Shown here one piece after another: positions 51,597 to 60,500 of a stretch of DNA of 64,000 nt (positions are counted from its first letter, which is position 1; each line of letters opens with the position of its first letter). Origin of the DNA: Chitinophaga sancti (GTDB lineage Bacteria > Bacteroidota > Bacteroidia > Chitinophagales > Chitinophagaceae). The notes below the pieces were generated by a model. The model did not search any database, was not told where the DNA came from, and saw only the letters and a program-made list of their open reading frames with translations. A program made the translations under genes and the position numbers. The stretch covers positions 2,046,001 through 2,110,000 of the forward strand of contig NZ_CP139972.1 in NCBI RefSeq assembly GCF_034424315.1. Direction: 5' to 3'.

Positions 51597-53159
51597 TTAT
51601 GGATATTTCAGCTCAGCTCTTTCCTGCATATGCAGAATTTTCAGCAGCACACCATTGGTCCAGCCAAACCCATCCTGGTTAGGATACTCTCCTCCTCCAC
51701 CGGCGAGGCTTGTATCTACCACATTGTATTTTTCCAGTAATTTACCGGTAGCGCTGAATGTTTTAATATTCAGATGAGCCCATCTTGAGGCGATTTCTCC
51801 AGCCAGTGAATCTTTGTGATAGTTCATCAGACCGGCAATGGACATCCATTGCAAGGGTGCCCAGCCATTCGGCGCATCCCATTGCTGGCCGGTATTGACG
51901 GGTGTGGAGACGAGTCCACCGGGTTGCAGGAATACTGTTTTTAATTCTTTCATCATGGTATCTGCCTGCACCTGAGCAGCTATGTTAAAAAACAAAGGAT
52001 ACATACCTGCCAGGCTTGGAATATTTGTATGGGTATTCTTCTTGAAATCAAAATCCATGAACCAGCCTTTGTTATCATCCCAGCAATATTTGATAATATC
52101 CTCTGCTCTTTGTTTTGCGAGCTGCTCAAATTCGCTTGCTCTGGCGTTATTCCCTTTTTCATGATAGGCAGCTGCCAGTGTCTTTTCCAGGTGGTAGAGG
52201 AGGCAATTGAGGTCTACGGGCACGATATCGGTGACGTGGATTGTTTTCAGTGACTGTCCGTCTTCCAGCCAGCGGCTGCTAAAATCCCAGCCGGTTTCAG
52301 CGCCGGAACGTAATTCCCTGTAAATGGCTTCTTTTGTTTTGTTATTTACAGCTTGTTGAGCGGTCTGAATGTCTTCCGTGTAGGCTTCTTCCCGTGGCCA
52401 GGTTCCTTTGTCAAAATAACGGTTCATACGATGGCCATTGGGCATCATTACTACATGTTCGTCGGTTTCTTTTTGGGAGCTGTGCATCCAGAAATCATAT
52501 TCTTTCTGTAGAGCATCGAGGTAATTGGAAACAGGGTGGTTGGTCAGTTCCAGCATCAGGGAAAAGAATGGCGGTTGTGAGCGGGTAAGGTAATAGCTGC
52601 GGTTGCCGTTGGGAATACTGCCATGGTTTTCGAGGAGCCATACGAAATTGTTGATGATATTGTTGATCTGGGCGGTATCTCCGTCTTCTTTCAGGCCGAG
52701 CATGGTGAAGTAGCTATCCCAGTAATAGACTTCCCTGAACCGGCCACCGGGTACGATGTAGGGGTGTGGGAGGGCAATGAGGGAGCCGCCGGTTTCCTGT
52801 TTGTCAGGAGTGCGTTGTAATATTTTCCATAGCGAGTGGATGTGGGCGGAGACATCCTGGGCGGTATCGGTGATGTAATTGGCGGCGGCTGGTGCAGGGA
52901 TGGTGAAGTGATCGTTTACGAAAGCGGCTAACTGGAAGGATGTTTGTGATTTTTGTTTTTTGTAATCAGCCAGGATTGCAGATGAGGTTTGCTTTGGGAT
53001 GGCATCCGCAAAGGTCTTGCTGTCTGGAAAGATATGTGCGGACTGGACATCTTCGAAAAGTCCGGGATATAGTTGGATGGGGGATGCATCTTTGACGGGG
53101 GTAGATGATTTACAGGCCGTGAAGAAGATGATCAGGTAGATGATGGATATTGTTCTCAT
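51597..53159 (-). CDS. treF: GH37 trehalase, lipoprotein
   Basis: A 520-residue enzyme from 53159 with a lipobox (IIFFTAC16). The two trehalase signatures are PGGRFREVYYWDSYF near residue 142-156 and QQWDAPNGWAP near 435, and the catalytic Asp/Glu are in expected places. It hydrolyses alpha,alpha-trehalose to glucose. As a lipoprotein it would act in the periplasm or at the surface, which would be TreA-like in location; the gene symbol is uncertain. It is monocistronic. Confidence 0.9.
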   Translation of the reverse strand: MRTISIIYLIIFFTACKSSTPVKDASPIQLYPGLFEDVQSAHIFPDSKTFADAIPKQTSSAILADYKKQKSQTSFQLAAFVNDHFTIPAPAAANYITDTAQDVSAHIHSLWKILQRTPDKQETGGSLIALPHPYIVPGGRFREVYYWDSYFTMLGLKEDGDTAQINNIINNFVWLLENHGSIPNGNRSYYLTRSQPPFFSLMLELTNHPVSNYLDALQKEYDFWMHSSQKETDEHVVMMPNGHRMNRYFDKGTWPREEAYTEDIQTAQQAVNNKTKEAIYRELRSGAETGWDFSSRWLEDGQSLKTIHVTDIVPVDLNCLLYHLEKTLAAAYHEKGNNARASEFEQLAKQRAEDIIKYCWDDNKGWFMDFDFKKNTHTNIPSLAGMYPLFFNIAAQVQADTMMKELKTVFLQPGGLVSTPVNTGQQWDAPNGWAPLQWMSIAGLMNYHKDSLAGEIASRWAHLNIKTFSATGKLLEKYNVVDTSLAGGGGEYPNQDGFGWTNGVLLKILHMQERAELKYP

Positions 53160-53328
53160 ACTGGTCTGATGATGTAGATTTATGCAGTTGGGCATAATTA
53201 AAATGGTGTTGGATCTGATTAATTAGCGCCGGATAGTGGTAATTAATGGCATTGTTGCAATTCTCCTGCCATTATTGTAGGTGAAAAGTAAGGAATATTT
53301 GGGGAATGGGGAGGGGTTTATATTATTA

Positions 53329-53979
53329 TCAGTTCCAGCTAAACGCGGTCAGGTTTCTTCTTGTAAAAATCCATTTCATATAAAACTTAATGGCTTTCTT
53401 TGCGCGTTTAATGATTCTTTCATTGGATTCTATCAGGCTAAAACTGATCCAGTAATTATTTTCCCCCACAGGCGTAATCGTTATGTCTGTCAGGTATCGA
53501 TGGCAAATTGAATTTGTATCTTCCAGCATAATCAAAAAGGTTTCGTCATCTCCAGTTGCAGAATCACATAGCATACCTCGAGATTTTTCATATAATAATT
53601 CATCTAACTCAAAGCGAAGGGCATCGAGGGTATTTTCGAAATGGTAAGGTTGATAGCGACAAGTATTATCTGTCCGCGGAGGGAGTTCTACATACAGGTA
53701 ATGCTCCGGATCAATTTGTGGATGTTCAGTTTCAAATTTTTCATTCCATTCATTAAGAATATCCGTAGGCACTAATTTCAATCTTTCCACTATTACTTTG
53801 AAAGAGATATTCTCATTCTTCATCTGAAGAAACACAAAATAAAACGGATAGAATCCTTGTTGCTTGCGCATATAAAATGTATTTACATTGAGACGGTAAA
53901 CATAGTAAATTTCTATTCCACTACAATATTCTTTGGCGTATTTAATATTAAAACTAAGTGATTTCATGTGCTTATTCAT
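53329..53979 (-). CDS. Hypothetical protein
   Basis: A 216-residue frame with no recognised domain. The C-terminal part (KNENISFKVIVERLKLVPTDI onward, with a FENTLDALRFELDELLYE helix and a KRAKKAIKFYMKWIF helix) looks protein-like. Start is unclear: 53979, 53967, 53871 and 53823 are all possible, and the N-terminus is unusually Tyr/Phe-rich. Codons are AT-rich. It stands alone; its 5' flank, 53980-54278, is ~300 AT-rich bases with no gene. Confidence 0.5.
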   Translation of the reverse strand: MNKHMKSLSFNIKYAKEYCSGIEIYYVYRLNVNTFYMRKQQGFYPFYFVFLQMKNENISFKVIVERLKLVPTDILNEWNEKFETEHPQIDPEHYLYVELPPRTDNTCRYQPYHFENTLDALRFELDELLYEKSRGMLCDSATGDDETFLIMLEDTNSICHRYLTDITITPVGENNYWISFSLIESNERIIKRAKKAIKFYMKWIFTRRNLTAFSWN

Positions 53980-54278
53980 ATGGAGATTGTGTTTCCCTTA
54001 AAGATTTATTTTCCTGTAAGGTTGTTGATCAAAATGAAAATCACTATGATCAATTTAGTCCTCGTTATTTAAAATTGATACCATCAATTTCATTGTTTGT
54101 AATTTCAATATTTCTTTAAAACTGAGATTATTATTCACGGTTAAAGGAAGATTGTATTTACAAGGCGGTTTCCCCGAAATGGTGTTCAGGGTGATGCCCC
54201 TCCCCTCCTTCCCGGATGCATCTTTTATGATTGATTGGCTGTATATGATTTAATTGAAAAAATGCGCAATTTTGTGCA

Positions 54279-54776
54279 ATGTCACTGATCCAGCCATACA
54301 ATCCATTTGAGCCACTCACCATAGAGAGAATCCAGCAATTATTGCTGATGGGGCAGCCTATCCTGGTAGTGCAGCGTTTTCAATGGGCCGGAATCAACAA
54401 CGGAGCTGGTTTTATGGCGACAAGGTATAGCTATCCTGAAGATGCGGCTGATCATCTGTCACATCTCCTGCCTAATGAAGGTAAAATGGTAGATTTGCTT
54501 CAACCCCTGCAACGGGATAGGCTGCTGGCCCTGATAGCCCCGACTTCAACTTACCAGGTATACTTGGATTCGCTGAAAGACAAGAAATGGGCAAAACGGA
54601 TGCAACAGGTATATGCAGAAGATGTAAGAAGATTCATTCGTAGTCAGACCCGGCTAAAACCTGACAGGAATACAGGTGTAGATGTAAATTTCGACTTTCG
54701 TCATGGCCGTGTGATGGCTGTAATCAACACAGGCACTCAAAGGCTGGAGGTTCCATTTTATGACATTATCAAATAA
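54279..54776 (+). CDS. Conserved hypothetical protein linked to SRAP
   Basis: A 165-residue protein with no catalytic motif that I recognise. MSLIQPYNPFEPLTIERIQQLLLMGQPILVVQRFQW suggests a small alpha/beta domain; a C-terminal TGTQRLEVPFYDIIK is conserved-looking. It ends 6 bp before the SRAP gene, so the two are probably co-transcribed and may share a DNA-repair role; this is inference from context. Confidence 0.55.
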   Translation: MSLIQPYNPFEPLTIERIQQLLLMGQPILVVQRFQWAGINNGAGFMATRYSYPEDAADHLSHLLPNEGKMVDLLQPLQRDRLLALIAPTSTYQVYLDSLKDKKWAKRMQQVYAEDVRRFIRSQTRLKPDRNTGVDVNFDFRHGRVMAVINTGTQRLEVPFYDIIK

Positions 54777-54782
54777 TCCGCT

Positions 54783-55592
54783 ATGTGTTACGATGTATCT
54801 TTTCATACCAATATCCAGTTAACGCTTGACATTTTTCCAGATCTGGCGGACAATAGGCAACTTGAATTGAATAGCGATGCGCTGATTCATGTGGAAGGGC
54901 ATGCACTACCGATGTATTATGTAATTAATACAAAAGAGCATGTAACGCAACTGACGAATATGGAGTGGGGGGTAACACCTTTGTATGTGAAGGATCCGAA
55001 AGAACGGAAGGCAAGGCGGTCAGGGATGATCAATGCCAGGAGTGAGCGGATCTTCGATGACCAAAAGTCTTATTGGTACGGGATCCGGAACAACCGTTGC
55101 CTGATTCCCGTAAGCGGAATTTATGAGCATCGGCAGATCATTGGATGGAAGAATAAGGTGCCTTACCTGGTTCAAATGAAAGGTATGCCTGTATTCTTTT
55201 TGCCTGGTTTGTACCAGGAAAGTACGGAGGTGGATACGCTTACGGGAGAGCTATACCAGGAGGGAACCTACACGTTGATAACCCGGCCGGCGAACGGTTT
55301 AATGGCGCAGATTCATAATTCAGGGGAGAATAAACATCGGATGCCTTTGTTTGTGCATCATGAGATGGCGAAACAATGGATTGACCCGGAGCTGACGGAG
55401 ACGGGGGTAAGAGAGGTGTTGAATTATGAGGTGCCGGTGGATGAGTTGAGTTATGATACGGTGTATACGATACGTGGCGGGAAGCAGCGGCCCGATCACC
55501 TGGAGAAAGATGCGCACTGGGAGTGGGTGGCGTTGCCGCCTTTGGGGAATGATACGCCGTTGAATGCGGGGAAGCAGCAGAGTTTGTTTTGA
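54783..55592 (+). CDS. SOS response-associated peptidase (SRAP; YedK/HMCES)
   Basis: A 269-residue SRAP protein starting MCYDVSF, so Cys2 becomes the N-terminal nucleophile. Asn84 in INARSE, Glu115 in SGIYEH and His185 in ENKHRMP complete the YedK catalytic set (C2, N75, E105, H160 in E. coli). It forms a covalent crosslink with abasic sites in single-stranded DNA. It is in a two-gene operon with the preceding hypothetical. Codons become G-rich near the 3' end. Confidence 0.9.
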   Translation: MCYDVSFHTNIQLTLDIFPDLADNRQLELNSDALIHVEGHALPMYYVINTKEHVTQLTNMEWGVTPLYVKDPKERKARRSGMINARSERIFDDQKSYWYGIRNNRCLIPVSGIYEHRQIIGWKNKVPYLVQMKGMPVFFLPGLYQESTEVDTLTGELYQEGTYTLITRPANGLMAQIHNSGENKHRMPLFVHHEMAKQWIDPELTETGVREVLNYEVPVDELSYDTVYTIRGGKQRPDHLEKDAHWEWVALPPLGNDTPLNAGKQQSLF

Positions 55593-55635
55593 GGTGGCAG
55601 TGAGTTTTAGAGGCTATTTTTAAATATATTAACGT

Positions 55636-55662
55636 AATGGCGCCCCTGTCGGAGGCGCCATT
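55636..55662 (+). terminator. Terminator after SRAP
   Basis: Stem AATGGCGCC/GGCGCCATT (9 bp) around a 9-base loop. T-run is short. Confidence 0.6.
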
Positions 55663-55745
55663 CTTGTATGATCTGGCTTTCGGTTTTTAGCTGTTCTCAG
55701 TATAATTAAAACACTGTTTAGTTTTATGATTGAAGTCGTTTTTTT

Positions 55746-55797
55746 TAGAACTCATTTCATAATTAGGCATTTCTAACTCGTAATCAAATGAGTTCTA
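55746..55797. repeat. Dispersed palindromic element, copy E
   Basis: Perfect 12-bp terminal inverted repeat tagaactcattt / aaatgagttcta, 52 bp overall. Lies between convergent SRAP and membrane-protein genes. Confidence 0.7.
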
Positions 55798-55877
55798 GTC
55801 AGTCTTTGATTAAATCAAGTCTTAATTCACTTCCTATTTGAAGATTCACCAATTGTAGACTATTTTCCACACTACCC

Positions 55878-56489
55878 TTACTCATTCAATTCATCAAGAA
55901 CAGCCCCTATTTCTTTAAGGTACCTTCCATAACCAACCTTGATCCCAAATTCCATAAACCCATATACTAATAAGGTAGATATCGCCAGGATAATGATCCC
56001 TAAAGTGAGCAGGTGACTTTGGTCCATCAGGCTACCTAATGGCACTTTTGCTACTATGAAAAGAGACAACATGATCACCAATACAGGAATCAGGGAATAA
56101 TTAAAGGACCTGTACATTTCGATATTTATCTTAATGTCATAATATAAGGTAAAGAGGCTCTCTTTGGAATTGAGGGTGTAATTGTAAAGCCGGTTATAAA
56201 AGAAATAGAACCGGATGAAATAATAAAGGGAGATGATGATCATGAAACCGTAGGTCATGTAGAAGGCTAGCAGGAAACTGCTGCTCAGGTGGAGGATTTG
56301 TGGGAAGAAACCAACGATGACCAATCCAATCAATTGAAAGATTAGTTCGGTACGCATGGTGTTTCTTATTTTTTTAACGGGAGATTGCTTTCCCTTCAGA
56401 TCTTTAAGGGCAGTTGGTAACTGGAACGGGATGTTGTCATTACTTTCCTTGTTCCAGGCGGATTGGATGTCTTCAAAATTCATATCCAT
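55878..56489 (-). CDS. Four-TM membrane protein, putative anti-sigma partner
   Basis: A 203-residue membrane protein with about four hydrophobic helices (LIFQLIGLVIVGFFP, LLAFYMTYGFMIIISLYYFI, SLIPVLVIMLSLFIVAK, LLTLGIIILAISTLLVYG). The N-terminal cytoplasmic region (MDMNFEDIQSAWNKES) resembles the DUF-type Bacteroidota proteins encoded after ECF sigma genes. The start overlaps the sigma gene's end by 17 bases. It may hold the sigma factor at the membrane; this is inferred. Confidence 0.6.
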   Translation of the reverse strand: MDMNFEDIQSAWNKESNDNIPFQLPTALKDLKGKQSPVKKIRNTMRTELIFQLIGLVIVGFFPQILHLSSSFLLAFYMTYGFMIIISLYYFIRFYFFYNRLYNYTLNSKESLFTLYYDIKINIEMYRSFNYSLIPVLVIMLSLFIVAKVPLGSLMDQSHLLTLGIIILAISTLLVYGFMEFGIKVGYGRYLKEIGAVLDELNE

Positions 56490-56973
56490 AATTTTTTATA
56501 AGTTCTTTAAGTTTATTTTTTGCTCTGTTTAACTTTACTCTGGCGTTTACTTCACTAATGCCCAGCTGGAGGCTGATTTCTTTGTGGGTGTAGTTTTCGA
56601 GGTGATAGAAGATTAAGGCTTTTTCTATCTTTTCCAGGTGTTGTACTGCCATGTAGAAAAGAGATAGTTTTAGTTCATGGGAGGGAGTATCACTTTCTTC
56701 AGAGAGGATGTTTTCCGGGAATGAAGGGGTGGTGAGCGGTTTTCTCTTTTCTTTTTTGAAAAAGGTGATGGCGGTGTTTAAGGCGACGCGGTACATCCAT
56801 GTGGAAAATTTGCTTTGGTTGGAGAATGTGGGGTAGCTTTTCCAAAGTTGGTAGATGATTTCCTGGAAGAGGTCTTGTTGATCTTCGGGAGAAGCCATGT
56901 ACATTTTGGAGATTTTGTGGAGGATGCCTTTGTGGGTATCCAGGAGTGTGAGGAAGTCATTTTCCCTGGTCAA
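56473..56973 (-). CDS. ECF RNA polymerase sigma factor
   Basis: A 166-residue sigma-70 factor. Region 2 is DLFQEIIYQLWKSYPTFSNQS continuing KFSTWMYRVALNTAITFFKK, and region 4 is HLENYTHKEISLQLGISEVNARVKLNRAKNKLKEL. No ATG occurs near the expected N-terminus; TTG at 56973 gives the usual length. Upstream, the same frame is open to 57168 but codes for Pro/Lys/Thr-rich sequence that overlaps the putative immunity gene, so it is probably not translated. Codons are unusually C-ending compared with its neighbours. Confidence 0.78.
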   Translation of the reverse strand: MTRENDFLTLLDTHKGILHKISKMYMASPEDQQDLFQEIIYQLWKSYPTFSNQSKFSTWMYRVALNTAITFFKKEKRKPLTTPSFPENILSEESDTPSHELKLSLFYMAVQHLEKIEKALIFYHLENYTHKEISLQLGISEVNARVKLNRAKNKLKELIKNYGYEF

Positions 56974-57052
56974 GGTTTGGTGTTTAGGTGAATTAGTTTC
57001 TTTGGTTAGTGTGGGGGGTGGAGGAATTGTTACAGGGGGAAGGGGATTTTCT

Positions 57053-57526
57053 TTAGTAGTCTTCTTCGAAGGTTTGCCAGAGGGAGGGGATAAAGATTTT
57101 GTCTTTTTGGAGGGTGTTTTCGGGGGTGTAGGTGGCTTCGCGGTATTCCAAGAGTTCGGAATTTTCATTAAATTTAGCGAGAGCTTTTAGTTTATAATTT
57201 TCATCACAATTACAAATAAGAAACCCAATAAAAGTATCCCCTTTATATTTTTTACAAATTAAACTACGGTCAGAAACCTTATTAACCAAGTTAAAATATT
57301 GGACTTCCCTAAAATTCTTTTGATGATAACTCCATATCTCTTCGAATTCTCTACCTATATAATAAACATCTCCAAATTTCCCTCGCAAACACCTTTGCCC
57401 TATTTTACATTTAAGAGAAGTCTCATTAAAAAATCTAAAATAAACCTTTTTTGCAGATAGGGTATTTTCTTCTATCTGCATTTTTTCATTTTGAAACATC
57501 CATGTTTCGTAAAACTTATATTCCAT
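57053..57526 (-). CDS. Putative immunity protein of the upstream toxin
   Basis: A 157-residue protein starting MEYKFYETWMFQNEKMQ, with no signal peptide and no family that I recognise. Its ATG shares one base with the stop codon of the 1,924-residue toxin-like gene (TAATG), a layout typical of toxin-immunity pairs, and its codons are AT-rich like the toxin tail. The segment KFNENSELLEYREATYTPE suggests a beta-rich fold. Immunity is inferred from position alone. The sigma gene starts 80 bases after its stop. Confidence 0.55.
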   Translation of the reverse strand: MEYKFYETWMFQNEKMQIEENTLSAKKVYFRFFNETSLKCKIGQRCLRGKFGDVYYIGREFEEIWSYHQKNFREVQYFNLVNKVSDRSLICKKYKGDTFIGFLICNCDENYKLKALAKFNENSELLEYREATYTPENTLQKDKIFIPSLWQTFEEDY

Positions 57527-60500
57527 TATCGAATTTTTAAAGATGGCTTTAGATCAAGATCACTATTTTCCAAAATAATTGAAATCTGAATTTTCTTAGT
57601 CGATTCTATTTTGTTAGGGTAATAACGTTCATACCTCTTAAGAAATTCACCCGTAAAAGACAACCCAAGTTTATCTTTTGTTTTAAACATATTCACACCT
57701 CCAATTTTCCCATTTTGACCTAATATTTTTTGCATTTCATCAGAATCTAAAAGATCTTCAAACCTTTTAACCAACTCCTCGAACTCAGCAGCCCCAACTC
57801 TTATCGCAATATCCAAATCCTGCGGATTCTCCACCCTCAACGCACTCCCATGCACATAAATCTCCTCCGTCGGCAATCCCCACTCCTTCGCCACCTCCTT
57901 CAACAAATCCCCAAACTTCCTAAAATCCTTCAAATTCTCAAACAAATAGGGATATCCTCTCTCGCTCACATCCTGCCAATTCTCCAACTGTTTCAATACA
58001 TCCTCAACCACATAATCCTTCCTCCTACACGCATTAAAAATCATATCCTCTATCTCCCCATTTGCGATTTCCAACTCCTTCCCCCTCCTCACTATCTCCT
58101 GCATATTCCTTGTAGAAAACCACATTTCTTTATCCACCAGATTCAGCTTATTCTTTATATACTGAAAAAGATCCTCCGCTATTTCTTCCTCACTCCTGAT
58201 ATCTCCAATCGTCAATACCAAATTCCCGGGTTTAGCTTCATTCCCGATCCTTATTGGATTAAGGTCTATCCTACCATCTGGATAAACCTCAAATAAACCG
58301 TACTCTGCTTCTATTACACCATTATCATAAAATTTCACATTCCCTTTATTAACAATCCAAGCTTCCCCACTTTCCTTACTTAATTTCTGAGCCGCGGATA
58401 TATCGCCATTTAAAATTAAACGAAACTCCTCTTTAATTAATGTATTTGGTCTATTTACATAACGTTTAATTAAGTATTCATCGAAAGTATTCACCTTCCC
58501 ATTTATAATCACGTTATAACTATCTCCTACTTTATAAAAGAGCAAATAATTTCTTCCGTCTTTCATTTTCTCAAAAACGGCCTTTACCTTGACTACGTCA
58601 TTCTCCCACAACTCCACTGCTACTTTTTCCAATGACTTTATAATCTTTGACTTCCAAACTTCCATCATCTCAAGGGGAACTGCAATCCTGGAATTACGGA
58701 TTGCTTTGGTGCTCGCTACCGTTAGCGTGCCTACCATATAAGCTAAGGCGAAGTAATTTGTATATTTTACAAATTGCGGATGATCCTGTAGCATCTCTGG
58801 AGCAGCATTGACATAAGTCACAAAATTGGTAAGCGTTAAATTTACAAACTGGGCACCAAGGCTGGCACTCCCAGCAGCAACACCGGCACCAATACCAGTA
58901 CTAACCCCGGTTGTAATTCCCGTACTTACACCAGAACTAACACCTGCACCAATACCGGCACTCACTTCGGCACCAGCCTCTACTCCGGTCAGTCCTTCCA
59001 TTCCAATTGCGCATAATCCGGTGTTTAATGCTAATGCAGCTGATATATTTATTGCGGCTTTGGTGTCCGTTTTAAACAACATGTATACTGAGAGTGCTGG
59101 TAATATGTAGGGAGTTCCCATTTCCAGCATCGTTCCGAATGCCTTCGCATCCCTTTTGGGAACTACGATCAGGTACTCCATTGGTTTGAACTTGCCACTA
59201 AATGGATCAACCTTGCCATAGTCGGCAAAGAATACCTCACCACCTGCCCCCAAGGTTGCTGTTATCATATTTAGGTAAGAACCCATGCCATCTCTGACTT
59301 CCAGCTGGATTTTTTGTTCTTTATCTCTGAAAGCCTCTCCATTACTAGCTGTGAAATAGCCATCGTCGAAAAGGAGAAACTTCTTTTCGGATATTAACCT
59401 GTTGATTAACTCTTTATTGTTGGCTGGCTTTTCTTCATTCAGCCAGGCGATGGTGATGGCGTTACATAGTTGGGAAAAATTACCGTGTGATACGTAGAGA
59501 TAATCATAGGTATCTGATAAGAGTGCGTATAATAGACCTTGCTTTTCTAATATTTTGACCACACTGTATAAGTCAGCAACGCTGGCACAGGTGCCTAATA
59601 TCTCCAGCATGATGTTCTGACCTCCGAAACTATTACTGGTTAATGACCAGCGCTGGCCGTAATCACCCTGGAGAAGTTTGGCTATCAAACAGGCACGGAT
59701 TTCCGGGCTAAGATTTTTAAATTGAGCACTTGTGAGATAGGACGTCTTGGTTCCCGCAATTACGAAATGAGCGTTAATGAATTGAACGAGGTCATTACCA
59801 GTTGCGAATTCACAACGCTTTAGCAAATTAATGCAGCTATCCAATTCCTTCAACTGCTGATGCATCAGCTTCAGCTGATCGAAGGTAAGCACATCTGAAG
59901 TTTCATTCCAGTCTACGTAATATAGTTCAGGGTTGTTGAAATAACAGTTAAATAGTTGGTTATTGGTAGAAAGGACATCTGCCGGGAGGGAGATGATAGT
60001 TTTACAGATGGCGGCAATTTCAGCAGAGACCTCGGGTTGATCAGCGTTGATCACTTCCCGCATGAGACGCCGGTATTGTTGGGTGTATGCATTGTTCTGA
60101 CACAAACAGCCCTCGTTGGGATAACGCGTGCCATTTACAGTTACATTGCAGGTGAAGATATCTTTGGTTAATTCGAAGATGTTGATTTTCTCATCTGCCT
60201 GTTTTGGATGAGTATAGATGTAGGTTGAGGTATCATATTTTTCATAGCTGTAGCCTTTGAATTTTCCATTGCTGACATAGTATATAGCACTGTATTCTTT
60301 CCTTTTATATTCAAAACTATTGAGAGAGCCGGACATGGCCGGGCTGGCAGTGCTGAAATCCTGGTAGAATATGGAAAGAGGGATTGCGCCTTCGGGTAAT
60401 TTTATGATAGTGCTGTCAGGTGCATAATATGAAGAGGATGTACAGGCGGATTGTACATCTTTTTGGAGACATTTGTATAATGAAAGCCCTTTGGTTAGTT

